Positions 1-11,144 of a stretch of 64,000 bases of DNA are shown here, piece by piece; position 1 is the stretch's first letter, and each line of letters opens with the position of its first letter. The position numbers were made by a program, and so were the translations under genes. Source of the DNA: Eutreptiella sp. 'Long Island Sound 2002' (taxonomy: Eukaryota; Euglenozoa; Euglenophyceae; Eutreptiales; Eutreptiaceae). Below the pieces are notes generated by a model. That model searched no databases. It was given only the letters and a program-made list of their open reading frames with translations, and had not been told where the DNA came from. The stretch lies in assembly GCA_964036045.1 (NCBI GenBank), contig OZ038381.1, positions 103,173,367 to 103,237,366 of the forward strand, read 5' to 3'.

Positions 1-420
1 TAACGACCCGGAATGCGGCCACCCCTCGACGGCTCTGGCTGGGGATGGAAGGCATTGGTATGTGGCACAAACAAACACACACGCGCAAACACACAAACAC
101 ACGTACACCACACACACACACACACACAAACGCACATACACTATGAAGTGAAATGAACTGCGCAAACTCATCGGACCGCTCGGTTTAAGGGGTTTTATGC
201 AGTTGGTACGGAGACCAGACCAGACCGGGCGGACCGGACAAGACCGGTCCTCCGTGTTCCCGCACGAACTGCATAAACTGCTCGGTCTGCACAAATTGCA
301 TAAACTGCGTAAACCGGCGTAAAGTAGAAGTTTTGCTAGAATAAACTGCGCGAAACGGGAAGACCAGTCAGACCGGAAGACCGGACTTTATGAAATGCGT
401 ACCTGTAGCCAAAGGAATAT
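1..420. mobile_element. E10: right end of a piggyBac-like element
   Basis: The segment ends in GTAGCCAAAGGA (405-416) followed by ATAT (417-420). The same terminus closes PB1 (44321) and PB2 (61758). Inside it are repeated words of the form CAGACCGGAC and AAACTGCGCAAACTG (about 150-390), apparently this family's own motif, plus a CA-rich tract at 61-140. No coding region is recognisable. The element was inserted into the AT-repeat that precedes the first inverted-repeat unit, because other units there are preceded by the same ATATTACTACAC context. Its left part lies outside the window. Confidence 0.7.
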
Positions 421-422
421 TA

Positions 423-1615
423 CTACACCCCTCTCCCCTTAAATTTAGCTACTAAGCAACAACAACAAGCAACAACAACAAGCAAGCACGTCACCGTTCT
501 GTTTTGGCCATTGCACCTTCCCAACGCCTCGGGCTTGACTCTACCTTGGCTATCCTACAGCCTAGGTGGTGCCCTTGCCAAATCCAAGTTTTGAGCCAGA
601 AACTCACCGGTGGCGGCCCGGGGCGGGGGCGCCAATTGGGAGGTGCCCTCCCAAATCTGTGCAGCTTTGGGCCAAAAACAGCCATTTTTCGCCCAAAATT
701 TTAACAGCCCTAGTAAGAGTTCAAAACAGCCAAACGAAGGCAAACGGCTGCGACATTCCACGTGCGGCTTGACTTTCTTGTGACCAAGGGACCTTTGGTG
801 CCCTCTAACACCACGATATGTCCGAGAAACGGCCCAAAAAGGCGCCAAAAAGCCCCAAAATCTGCGCTATGTGCACCAGCACCCCGAAACCAAGAACGGG
901 CCGTATCTTGGGCTACGTGGCTCAAAAACGAATTCCGAGGGCACCTAGTCCACCCGCAACCCCCCACTTTTTATGGTTTCCAAGCCTCAGAATCGCCCAA
1001 CCAGTTACGTAGACCCCCCTACCAGTGGTCACTTGGTGCAGCCGGAGGGCCGGCCAGCCCACGCACAGTGGGGGGCGGTGGGTCCACCGGGGTCCGCAGG
1101 GCGAAAAAAATCATTTTTTCCAAAGTTGTTCCTAGACCACTTGGGATGCTCAAACAAGTGTTTTTAGGCCGTTTTGAGCCCGTGGTGGCGCGTTTTGGGC
1201 CATGGAAAATCCCAAAATGCCTTGAAAATGGGCCGTTTTGGGACCAACAATGGGTCAAAAATGGGTCAAAATTGCGATTTTCCAAAAATGATCCTGGACC
1301 ATTTATGATGCTCAAACAAGTGGTTTTAGCCCATTTTGAGCCCGTGGCTACGGGTTTTGGCTCATGGAAAATCCCAAAATACCTTGAAAATGGGCCATTT
1401 TGGGACCCAAAATGGGTCAAAAATGGGTCAAAAAGGCGTTTTTCCAAAAGTGATCCCGGACCATTTGGGATGCTCAAACAAGTGTTTTTAGCCCGTTTTG
1501 AGCCCGTTTTGACCGAGTTTAGCCCCTTCCACCACATGTATGCACCACTTTCTGCCCTTCGCACGTACCTTAGAGCAGTGTGGTGCAGCCACCTAGAGTT
1601 GGGAGAGGGGTGTAG
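423..1615. repeat. Inverted-repeat unit 1 (non-autonomous, about 1.2 kb)
   Basis: It is bounded by CTACACCCCTCTCCC (423-437) and its reverse complement (1601-1615). Order inside: a CAA-rich tract (452-486), a GC-rich block (about 505-1060), then about three tandem copies of a 162-bp repeat (about 1100-1510) with the word AAAATGGGTCAAAA. The repeat period is divisible by three, so long open frames (for example 762-2000, running into unit 2) exist on both strands. These are probably by-products, since both strands are open and no domain is seen. It looks like a MITE or other non-autonomous element. Confidence 0.75.
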
Positions 1616-1626
1616 ATTGGAGGATA

Positions 1627-1667
<41 letters not shown>

Positions 1668-1669
1668 TA
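1616..1669. repeat. AT microsatellite between units 1 and 2
   Basis: A nearly pure TA dinucleotide run. It is the apparent insertion target of the flanking inverted-repeat units and of the ATAT-targeting piggyBac-like E10. Confidence 0.9.
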
Positions 1670-2828
1670 CTACACCCCTCTCCCCTTAAATTTAGCTAAC
1701 AACAAGCAACAAGCAACAACACGTCTCCGTGCTGTTTTGGCCATTGCACCTTCCCAACGCCTCGGGCCTGACTCTACCTTAGCCATCCTACAGCCTAGGT
1801 GGTGCCCTTGCCAAATCCAAGTTTCGAGCCAGAAACTCACCGGTGGCGGCCCGGGGCGGGGGCGCCAAGTCGGGAGGTGCCCTGCCAAATCTGCGCAGTT
1901 TTGGGCCAAAAACAGCCATTTTTCGCCCAAAACAGCCCTAGTAAGGGTGCAAAACAGCCAAACGAAGGCAAACGGCTGCTACATCCCACGTGCGGCTTGA
2001 CTTTCTGCTGACCAAGGGACCTTTGGTGCCCTCCAACTCCACGATATGGCCGAGAAACGGCCCAAAAAGGCGCCAAAAAGCCCCAAAATCTGCGCAACGT
2101 GCACGAACACCCCGAAACCAAGCACGGGCCGTATCTTGGGCTACGTGGCTCAAATCCGATTTCAGAGGGCACCTAGTCCACCCGCAACCCCCCACTTTTT
2201 GTGGTTTCCAAGCCTCAGAATCGCCCAACGAGCCACCTAGACCATCATACCAGTGGTCACTTTGTGGAGCCAGAGGGCAGCCCGGCATGCGCACGGTGGG
2301 GGCCAACGGTGGGTCCACCAGGGTCCCCGGGGCGAAAAAAATCATTTTTTCCAAAGTTGTTCCTAGACCACTTGGGATGCTCAAACAAGCGTTTTTAGCA
2401 CGTTTTGAGCCCGTGGTGGCGCATTTTGGGCCACGGAAAATCCCAAAATGCCTTGAAATTGGGCCGTTTTGGGACCAAAAATGGGTCAAAAATGCGTCAA
2501 AAACGCGGTTTTCCAAAAGTGATCCTAGACCATTCGGGATGCTCAAACAAGTGGTTTTAGCTCGTTTTGAGCCCGTGGTGGCGCGTTTTGCCCCATGCAT
2601 AATCCCAAAATGCCTTGAAATTGGGCTGATTTGGGACCAAAAATGGGTCAAAAATGGGTCAAAAACGTGTTTTTCAAAAAGTTATCCTAAACCATTTGGG
2701 AGGCTCAAACAAGTGTTTTGAGCCCACTTTGAGCCGGTTTTGATGCAGTTTAGCCACTTCCACCACGTATGCATCAGGTACCTCAGAGCCGTATGGTGGA
2801 GCCACCTAGACTTGGGAGAGGGGTGTAG
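1670..2828. repeat. Inverted-repeat unit 2
   Basis: Same termini as unit 1 (CTACACCCCTCTCCC at 1670-1684 and its complement at 2814-2828) and the same order: a short CAA-like tract, a GC-rich block, then three roughly 162-bp tandem copies (about 2330-2730). It is clearly homologous to units 1 and 3 over its whole length but diverged by scattered substitutions. The open frame 1990-2721 repeats a 54-residue block about three times; I see no domain and do not call it a gene. Confidence 0.75.
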
Positions 2829-2856
2829 ATTGGAGGATATATATTTATATATATTA

Positions 2857-4070
2857 CTACACCCCTCTCCCCTTCAATTTAGCTAACAAGCAACAACAAC
2901 AACAACAACAACAACAAAAACAACAACAACAACAACAACAACAAGCACTTCTCCGTGCCGTTTTGGCCATTGCCCCGTCCCAACGCCTCGGATCTTTTGC
3001 CCATGTAGCCATCTTGGAGCCTAGGTGGTGGCCTTGCCAAATCCAAGTTTTGAGCCAGAAACTCACCGGTGGCGGCCCGGGGCGGTGGCGCCAAGTCGGG
3101 AGGTGCCCTCCCAAATTTGCGCAGTTTTGGGCCAAAAACAGCCATTTTTCGCCCAAAACAGCCCTAGTAAGGGTTCAAAACAGCCAAACGAAGGCAAACG
3201 GCTGCTACACTCCACGTGCGGCTTGACTTTCTGCTGACCAAGGGACCTTTGGTGCCTTCTAGCTCCACGATATGTCCGAGAAACGGCCCAAAAAGGCGCC
3301 AAAAAGCCCCAAAATCACCGCCATGTGTACCAGCAACCCGAAACCAAGAACGGGCCGTATCTTGGGCTACGTGGCTCAAAAACGAATTCCGAGGGCACCT
3401 AGCCCACCCGCAACCCCCCACTTTTTATGGTTTCGAAGCCTCAGAATCGCCCAACGATCCACGTAGACCCCCGTACCAGTGGTCACTTGGTGCAGCCGGA
3501 GGGCCGGCCAGCCCACGCACAGTGGGGGCCAATGGTGGGTCCACGAGGGTCCCCAGGGCGAAAAAAATTATTTTTTCCAAAGTTGTTCCTAGACCACTTG
3601 AGATGCTCAGACAAGTGTTTTTAGGCCGTTTTGAGCCCGTGGTGGCCCGTTTTGGGCCATGGAAAATCCCAAAACGCCTTGAAAATGGGCCGTTTTGGGA
3701 CCAACAATGCGACAAAAATGGGTGAAAAACGCGTTTTTCCAAAAGTGATCCTGCACCATTTATGATGCTCAAACAAGTGGTTTTAACCCATTTTGAGCCG
3801 TGGCGACAGGTTTGGGCTCATGGAAAATCCCAAAATGCTTTGAAAATGGGCCATTTTGGAACAAAAATGGGTCAAAAATGGGTCAAAAACGCGTTTTTCC
3901 AAAAGTGATCCCAGACCATTTGGGATGCTCAAACAAGTGTTTTTAGCCCGTTTTGAGCCCGTTTTGACCGAGTTTAGCCCCTTTTACCACATGTATGCAC
4001 CACTTTGTGCCCTTCGCCCGTACCTTAGAGATGTGTGGTGGGGCCACCTAGAGTTGGGAGAGGGGTGTAG
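2857..4070. repeat. Inverted-repeat unit 3
   Basis: Third copy with the same 15-bp termini (2857-2871 and 4056-4070). The CAA tract is expanded (about 2889-2945). The 162-bp tandem block lies at about 3560-3960. It is followed by an AT microsatellite (4079-4134) that abuts the retroelement terminal repeat. Confidence 0.75.
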
Positions 4071-4076
4071 ATTAGA

Positions 4077-4078
<2 letters not shown>

Positions 4079-4134
<56 letters not shown>
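4079..4134. repeat. AT microsatellite
   Basis: An uninterrupted AT dinucleotide run of more than 50 bases at the junction between the third inverted-repeat unit and the 5' direct repeat of the base retroelement. Confidence 0.95.
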
Positions 4135-4135
<1 letters not shown>

Positions 4136-4138
<3 letters not shown>

Positions 4139-4373
4139 TTTGTTTTTGCCCCGTCTTTGTGCGAACATCATAAACGGGAAGCCACAAGACACATGCTTGT
4201 GACGATCATGCATAGCTAGTTTTAGCAAACTGTTTGACTTGGGTACAGCTAACGTGTGGCCACTCACGGAGTCGTGGAGCGACCACACCTGATAGCCTTG
4301 TGCCCTTGGTCGTTGGATATTTTGTCAATCGGTGTTGTGCAGGATGAAAGGCCGTATACCGAGACCAATGTAC
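4136..4373 (+). repeat. 5' direct repeat of the retroelement, first half
   Basis: Matches 44844-45075, including the AACATCATAAA, GACACATGCTTGTGACGATC and AAAGGCCGT.TACCGAGACC stretches. E1 interrupts it after GTAC; the repeat resumes at 17319. Confidence 0.85.
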
Positions 4374-4746
4374 CCCTGCGTGCGCGCAATGGTGCATTTT
4401 TTCCATAGTGCGCGCAAATTTTGAAAAATATGACCTTTGTAGCGCGCCTATTGCGCGCGCTCTACCGCGCTATATTGTCCCGTTTTTCAAATTTTTCAAA
4501 ACCGGAAAATGTTTCAAAACCATGCTTTTTCCAGTGTCCTGTGTTTCTCAAAAACCCCTTGCTTTTCAAAAATGTTCCTTGTTGCTCACCCAACCCAAGA
4601 CACATGCAAAAACACTTTCTGAAAGGTCTGCAAAGTGTGCAACAGTACAGGTCCTCATGGGCGCCAACAGTGTAGCGCGCGCAACATATTTACAGCGCGC
4701 GCTATGGACCTTACGGCGCGCGCTATACCAGGTATAGCGCGCGCTG
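4374..4746. promoter_or_regulatory. E1 left terminus with GCGCGC word array
   Basis: Contains the terminal repeat and about ten copies of GCGCGC words (TAGCGCGCGC, GTGCGCGC) in two groups, 4376-4475 and 4674-4746, separated by a low-complexity stretch. The array begins directly after the stop codon of the accessory gene at 4747. Confidence 0.85.
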
Positions 4747-5712
4747 TCATTTAGTGATCTCCTTAATGGTTTGGACCACCACTTCGGCCTCCCACTCCTT
4801 CTCCCATTCGGGTCTGTGGTCTTCTGCCCCAGCGGCAGCTGGGGCTTCGTCCCCTTCTCTTTGTGGGCTTGGGTCGCCTTCTGGGGTTGCTCCTTCTGGT
4901 GCCTCTTCTTCTTTCGGGGCTGCTCCTTCTCCTTCCTGTGGCGCGGCCGCTGGTGCCTCTTCTTCTTGTGGTGGGGCTGGTGCGTCGTCTTCTTGTGTAG
5001 CTGCTGCTCCGGCTGGTGCCTGTTCTTCTTGTGCAGCTACTGCTGGTGCTTCTGCTTGTGCTGCAGCTTCGGCAGGTCCCTCGTCTTCTTGTGGGGGGGC
5101 TGTTGGCTGGGCTATTGGGTCTCTTTGGGGATGCTTCTTCTTTGGGGTTGGTGGCTTAGACGGGGACATCCTCACGCTCTTTGGGTCGGGGCAGAGGTCC
5201 TCAATCTCATCGGTCTCGTACGTCTCCCACCACGACTGCCACTTGTCCAACTCCTCATGCGCTCTGCTTTTGGCGGAGAACACCTGGCAGCTGGGCATGA
5301 ACTCCGACCAGTCGTCCTCTTCCTCCTCCTCCTCCCCTTGTTGGCTGGGGCTCCACTGATCGTTGGGGATGATGACGGCCACGTGGTCCTGAGGGGCCCT
5401 CCTGGCCCCTGCTGGCTTGATTTCGGCTCCCTCCACAATCATCGGCGCGATCGCAGTGGTGCAGTAGATGATCCACCGAGGCTTGTAGCCGTCTTTGTAG
5501 GACCAATCTCGGCGCTGCATGAGCTCATCTCTTGCCTCCTTGTCCGCGTCGGCTCTGCTCTGCTGCTTGGCCTTGGGAGCCGTACTGGGTGGGGTGGAAC
5601 CGCACGGACCTCTTTGTTCTTGTGGCTGGTCTGGGACTGGGACAGGCTGCTTCGGTGCTGGCTTTGATGCGAGCTGCGGCTGGGGTGCCTGCTGCGGTGC
5701 CGTCTTGCTTGC

Positions 5713-5827
5713 CTGGAAAGAGTAGCGCAGAGGCATAGCACAGGCATAGCACGCGCAATACGGGGCATAGCACGCGCGACGAAATGCATAGCACGTGCAA
5801 TGACACCGATAGCGCGCGCTGCATTAC
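5713..5827 (-). promoter_or_regulatory. E1 accessory intron 3, filled with the family word
   Basis: Donor AAAAG|GTAATG and acceptor TTTCCAG|GCAAGC. In 115 bases there are about six TAGCGCG/TAGCACG-type words. Exon frames on both sides are phase 0 and join cleanly. Confidence 0.85.
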
Positions 5828-6457
5828 CTTTTCTGCTCTCTCCTCCTCTGCTTTCTTCCGTTTCTTCTCCTCCTCTTCCTTCTCCTTCTTCTTCCTCCTC
5901 TCTTCCTCTTCCTTCTCCTTCTTCTTCCTCTTTTCCTCCTCTTCCTTCTCCTTCTTCTTCCTCTTTTCCTCCTCTTCCTTCTCCTTCTTCTTCCTCTTTT
6001 CCTCCTCTTCCTTCTTCTTCTTCTTTGCTTCGTCCTCTTTCTTCTTGGCCTGTTCCGCGTGACGTTGGACTCTCTGTGCCGCCTGTGCCATCAGCTGCTG
6101 GTCGGCGGTCTTCTGGGCAAGGACCTTGCCAGGCGGGTGGGGGGGCTTAGCGGTGTGGGAGGCGGAGATGGCTGGTGGTAGGTGGCTGGTGGCTGCTGGC
6201 TCCTCGGTACGCTTCTTCTTCGGCCTTGGGACTGTCACGGATTCCGTCTCCGGCACAGCAAAGGCGTCGGCCCAGTCTACCTCCAGCTCCTCCATCTGCC
6301 GCTTAGCTCGGGCCAGCACCGGGGAGGGGCCTTGCTCCTTCCGTCCATCAAGCCAGTCGGCCGCATGCTTGGACTGCCTGGCAATGTCCGCGGGCACGCT
6401 GATCATCAACGGCCCTCTGCGGGATCCCAGGCACAGGAGCTGCTCGAAGGTGCCAAC

Positions 6458-6582
6458 CTACGTGACAATGGGACAGAAGGTGGGGCCGTTGCGCGCGCAA
6501 ACAATCAAATGTCGCGTGCTACAGCAAATGAAGCGCGCGCAACAATGTTGAAAGCGCGCGCAATGGCAAACATAGCGCGTAC
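6458..6582 (-). promoter_or_regulatory. E1 accessory intron 2 with GCGCGC words
   Basis: Donor CACAG|GTACGCGC and acceptor CACGTAG|GTTGG; 125 bases, phase 0, with about five GCGCGC/TAGCGCG words. The E3 copy (22276-22400) has the same length. Confidence 0.85.
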
Positions 6583-7455
6583 CTGTGCCTGTGCCTGTTG
6601 TTGTTGTTGTTGTTGCTGTTGCTGGGCCATCTGCACCCGCTGCTGCTGCTGGAGCAGCTGCAGTGTTGCCTGCTGCACGGCTGCCTGCTGTTGGAGCTGC
6701 TGCTGCTGCACTTGCTACTGCTGCGGCTGCTCGTGGTCCTTGACCGCCGTGGTTTTGACTTTGGCGCTGGTTGCAAGTGCCCTTGCGGCACTGGCTCCTT
6801 TCTTGGCTGACCCCCGCAGCAAACTGGCACCCGCACTTCTCACCGAGGCACACTCGTTCTTGAAGGCCATTGCCCCCGCGTCGGTCGCGTTGATGAAGCT
6901 CGGTGGGTCCTTGTTGAAGTAGAAGTGGTGGACGGTCTTTGCGGTGGCACCCGGAGGCGTGTGGGTCCGAATGTGACCCCACCTGTAACTTGCCCAGCAC
7001 GAGAACAGCAGCTCGTACTCCTCCACCTTGCAGTGTCCACATGCAGCTTGTCCTTCTTGGGTTGGCACGGAGGGGTTCAACAGGTTCGCCAGACTGCACC
7101 AGTGGCCAGTAATGCTCTCGTCATGCCAGCACGGTTGCACGGCTCCGTCTGGGATTTTGGCAATCGCCGTGGCCCTTTGGCGCCAGAACTTGTAGAAGGC
7201 CACCTCGAAGAGGTAGGCCGGTGTCACGTCCTTCAGCCATGCCCAGTCGGGCCCTTGGGCGCAGATGGTGGGATGCAGTGTTCTAGGGCGTGGTGCGGAA
7301 GCCGCCCAATTTTGGGTGTTGTTAATATGGTTGGAACCCGGAATTTCACATGTTACATGGGTGCACTATGATGCAACAATGTGCCTTCCATGTTTCGTTT
7401 GCTCGATATTGCCCGTTTTGCACTTTTTGCGATTTGATCTTTGTGTGCTCTAACT

Positions 7456-7605
7456 AGTTAGAACGGGGTTAGAACGGGGTTAGAGCACTAGTTATCGCGT
7501 GGGTTATCGCGCGATAACCTAGTTATCGCGGGGGTTATTGCGGGGGTTATCGCGCGATAACTAGTTATCGCGCGAGTTATCGCGTAGGTTATCGCGCTTC
7601 ATTTT
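7456..7605. promoter_or_regulatory. E4 left word array
   Basis: About nine TTATCGCG words, several as the palindrome TTATCGCGCGATAA, mixed with CTAACTAGTTA and TTAGAACGGGG. The accessory gene begins about 50 bases downstream, so promoter overlap is likely. Confidence 0.85.
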
Positions 7606-7653
7606 ATGTTTCCCCTTTTCGCTTTAGCTCTCAAAGCTTTCATATTCTTTGTA

Positions 7654-10600
7654 ATGGCCCTTGCTGCTGCCCACGCTTGATGCGAGCACCATCAAAAGCT
7701 CCTTGGGGTCCTTCGCCTTGGCGGTCCTGAGGGGCTTACGATGGGTGATGCCAATGTGAGGCGCCCTGTGCCGACCCGCTTTGAACATGGTGTGGACTTT
7801 GGACTCCTTGTCCATAAGTCCCCCTTCATGGCGGACAAGCGAGACCCCCTGGTTCTCAGCAACTACATCTTCGAGTTGCTAGAGGTAAATCCAGGGGTTG
7901 CTGCATTTTTGATCCAGCTTCATACCGAGGATGTGGACGCGGTGGTGGAGTCCGTCACCGCTCATGCCGAGAAGGGTGCGGGGACGAAGACGACCCTCTA
8001 TGTGGGTCAGGAGGAGGAGGAGGAGGAAGTGGAGGAGGAGGAGGAGGATGCGGGGGGGGTGGGGGCTGGGGGGAGGAAGGAGAAGCCCCACAACCCCCTC
8101 ATGATTAGTGTCCAGAAGGTAAGGGTGAGACGTGGTAAGGGGAAGGCGAAGTCGGATGGTTGGTTTCCCCAACCCCCCACCCCGAAAACAAGCTCCCCAT
8201 GCACTCCCTTTGCCCCACAAGGGAGTGGTAGCGTGAGTGGTATGGGGTCACCACTCCCAACATTATTTCGGGGCAGGGGGTGATTCTTTTTCCATTTGGG
8301 GCAACCCCCCCCCTTATTGGGGAGGCGGAGGAGGTGGTTGCCGCCGAGCCCTTGGGGGCCTTTAATAGGGACCCCGATGACCTTGTGCTCACGGTGGGGG
8401 GAAAGTTGGTGGTCAACCACCTCCTGGAACACGATTTTTTGAGTGACATTCAGCTGCAAAGTCTTTTGGATGATTTGGATAGGGTGCCTCTCTCACAGAA
8501 GGCACCCATTTTCAATGAAAACCCCCCCATTGTCGGCAGGCCCCAAGATTCTGGGACCCGCCGCACATTGTATGGCAACTATGCGGGTGCCAACCACCAC
8601 AAGCACAACCCCCACAAGTTCCATGATCTGCCAGTCCGCAAAAGGGTGGCAGATCGTGTGCTTGAGACCGCGAAGGAGACTGTGGTGGGGGGGGTCGGAT
8701 GGAGCTGCACCATCCTTGACATGGCCGAAATTTCGAGCTATGACCACACCCCCCAGCGCCCCCCCCTACACCATTCCTGAAGGCACATTGATTGTCAATT
8801 GCCTTATTATGCTAACCCATAATCATGAGGAGGAGGATGGGTCACATTTTCTTTTTGTGCCCTCCAGCAGCTCGGGGTTCCCTGACCCTTGGGTGGAGAG
8901 GGCTGTGCCATTCAAGAGGGGCACTGCCTTTTTTTTTGATGCCCTTGATGTCCACAGGGGGTCGGGGATTCCCAAGGCCTCCCCCATGGGGGTAAGGGAC
9001 CCCCGCCTCATGGCATTTTTTGCCATTGAGCTTACCCAAGGGGGGAATCTTCGATTCCCCAACCTGCACGTGACGCAGTCCATTTAAAGGCCCCAGCTGG
9101 GGGCACCTGGTGGCCGGGTGGCCAGGAAAGTCCAGTGTGATGGGGCGGTTAGGTGTACGGGGAAGGTGGTAGCCAATTGCTACGGATGCAATCGGCTGAT
9201 TTTGTGCACCGCCCACAAAGATGGCCTTTGTGTGCCATGCCAGGAGGGGGAGGAGGTGGAGGGGGGGGAGGAGGAGGTGGTGGTGGTGGACCCCAATGGG
9301 GTCAGCATTGAGCAATCTGCTGAGTGCTTGCTCCCGGTGGGAACAACCACAGGGCATTTTTTGTTGTCGGGGTGGGAGATCCGGAGGGAGGTGATTGCCC
9401 CCCTCACTAATGAGGAGGCGGGGGCGGTCCCAGCCACCCCGAACAGTGCCCGTTGGCCAAGGTGTGCCATGGGGAGGCACTGCCCTGGCCCACCTTGCAA
9501 GGGCATGTTGGGATTAAGGTGCCGGCGGGCACCATTTTGGTGGTGAGGAGGGGGTTGTATGGGGGAGTGGCAAGGGTGTCCCCTAAGGTGCAGGGGGTGG
9601 CCCAGGTGGTGGAGTGGCGGCAGGTGGGGGAGTATGCGGTCATCACGGACTTCGTGTGGCTGCGGAGGCTGGGCCTGGTGCTGGACGACGCCAAGAAGGA
9701 GGGCCAAGGCATGTGTCCATGTCACCAGGTTTGAAAACCTCCCACAACACCCTGCTCTAACCCCTGCTCTAACTAGTTATCGCGCTAGGTTATCGCGTTC
9801 TAACTAGGTGCTCTAACTAGTTATCGCGCTAGGTTATCGCGTTGTAACTAGTCATCGCGGGGTTATCGCGGGGGGTTATCGCGGCGGTTATCGCGCGATA
9901 ACCTAGTTATCGCGGGGGTTATCGCGCGGGTTATCGCGTGTTTTTTTTTGGTTCTTTTGTTTTTTTCAGGCTACCATCTTGCAGCTGCCCCGTATCTTCG
10001 TCAAGGACGACGCCCAGGCAGCCGAGGCAGCAGGCGGAGCAGCAGAAGCAGCAGGGGCACGGCCCGCCAAGCCGGTGGTGGCCCGGTTGGAGCTGGAGGG
10101 GGAGAAGAGGCTGCCGGAGGGGGCGTCGTGGCGGTGGGGGGAGCCTGGGGATGAGGCCTGCAGGATGGGGGGGACGGGATGGTACCGGCAGGTCACCATC
10201 ACCGAGAAGGAGGGGGGGGTGGAGAGGAAGACCAACCTCACCCTCCCCTCCTATGTGTGGGTTGGGGGGGAAACGGCCAAGTGGCCGAATGCCGCAGAGG
10301 GGGAAACGGTTGCGGCTTTTTTGTGTTTGTTTGGGATGAGCGACCCCCCCAAAAGGAAATCTTATCTCCTTTTGAGGGTGTGTTTTTTGTGGGAGGGGGA
10401 GTATACGGGGAGGGAAGTGTGGCAGAAGCTGCACAGGGGGGGGGGCATCCACCTGGTTGGTGGGTATGACCCCCCCCCTTCTGTGGTGGACGCCACTGCC
10501 GATTGGGTTCGGCAGTATGCACCCAAGGGGGGAAGGCCGGGAAAAGGCCAGACGAAGCGGGGACCAGACGTGGTGGTGGTTGAGCCGGATGCCCCCCCCC

Positions 10601-11111
10601 CCTTAGGGGTAAGGGCTAAACCCCCGCCCCCAAGCCCTCCCCCAAGCCATGGAAGGTGGCAAAGGTGGCGGCGGCCCAGCCCCCCCATGAGGCCCTGGAC
10701 GTGGAGGCCTTGGGGGCCAGTGTGGCCACCCACGTGACGGACGCTTGCCAGGTTTTGGTGGAGCAGGCGGCCGCCACGGGGGTCGAGGCCGCACTGGCCA
10801 AGGGTCAGTCGGCCGACCACAAGTCGGCCTTGGCGAAGGCCGAAAAGGCCCAGGGCAACATCCAGCGTGCCCTGGACGAGGCCCTCAACCTGGCCGCCAA
10901 GAGGGGGGAGGAGGTGGAGGCGATGAGGGAGGCCCTGAGGGAGGCCCAGGAGGGGAGGCGGAAGGCGGAGGTGGAGGCGGCCCAGCTTAGGGTGGAGGTG
11001 GAGGGGCAGCGGAGGAGGGGGGATGACCTCCAGCAGCGCTTGGGGGTGGCTGAGGCGCAGGTGCGCAGCCTCACCTCCACCCTCTGTGCCTCACTCGGGT
11101 TGCAGAGTTAG
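7654..11111 (+). pseudogene. E4 accessory gene: 2OG-oxygenase-like, Cys/His cluster, coiled coil
   Basis: Two exons (7654-9728 and 9970-11111). Order: N-terminal region ending in an acidic Glu run (about 8010-8050); an oxygenase-like domain (about 8390-9060) ending with DVHRGSG and a later Arg before a hydrophobic strand; a Cys/His cluster at about 9133-9240 with spacing C-x5-C-x7-C-x2-C-x5-C-x2-H-x4-C-x2-C, likely binding two zinc ions; then, in exon 2, a basic linker, the SIM-like DVVVVEPD and a coiled coil (about 10660-11100). The same order in E6 supports one ancestral gene. Breaks: TGA at about 7678, frameshifts near 8275, 8750, 9440 and 10640, TAA at 9085. The first iron-ligand HxD pair is not obvious, so oxygenase activity is uncertain. 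Confidence 0.55.
9729..9969 (+). promoter_or_regulatory. E4 accessory intron with TTATCGCG array
   Basis: Donor CACCAG|GTTTGA and acceptor TTTTTTCAG|GCTACC, 241 bases. It contains about eleven TTATCGCG words plus CTCTAACTAGTTA copies. It is an intron occupied almost entirely by the element's own word. Confidence 0.8.
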
Positions 11112-11144
11112 GGTAGCGGGAGTAGGAGTGGGAGCCAATGACTA

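Noticed and set aside
762-2721. Apparent 412- and 243-codon genes in the inverted-repeat units
   Set aside because: The repeat period is divisible by three and both strands are open. The longer frame runs across a microsatellite into the next unit.
4079-4134. Telomeric or centromeric satellite
   Set aside because: It is a simple AT dinucleotide run bounded by TE ends.
4754-6062. Long plus-strand open frames rich in Ser, Pro, Gly and Phe opposite the accessory gene
   Set aside because: They are the complement of the Ala/Pro/Glu and Lys/Glu repeats of the minus-strand gene, have no domain and ignore the splice sites. The same holds at 19781-20656 and 20673-21655.
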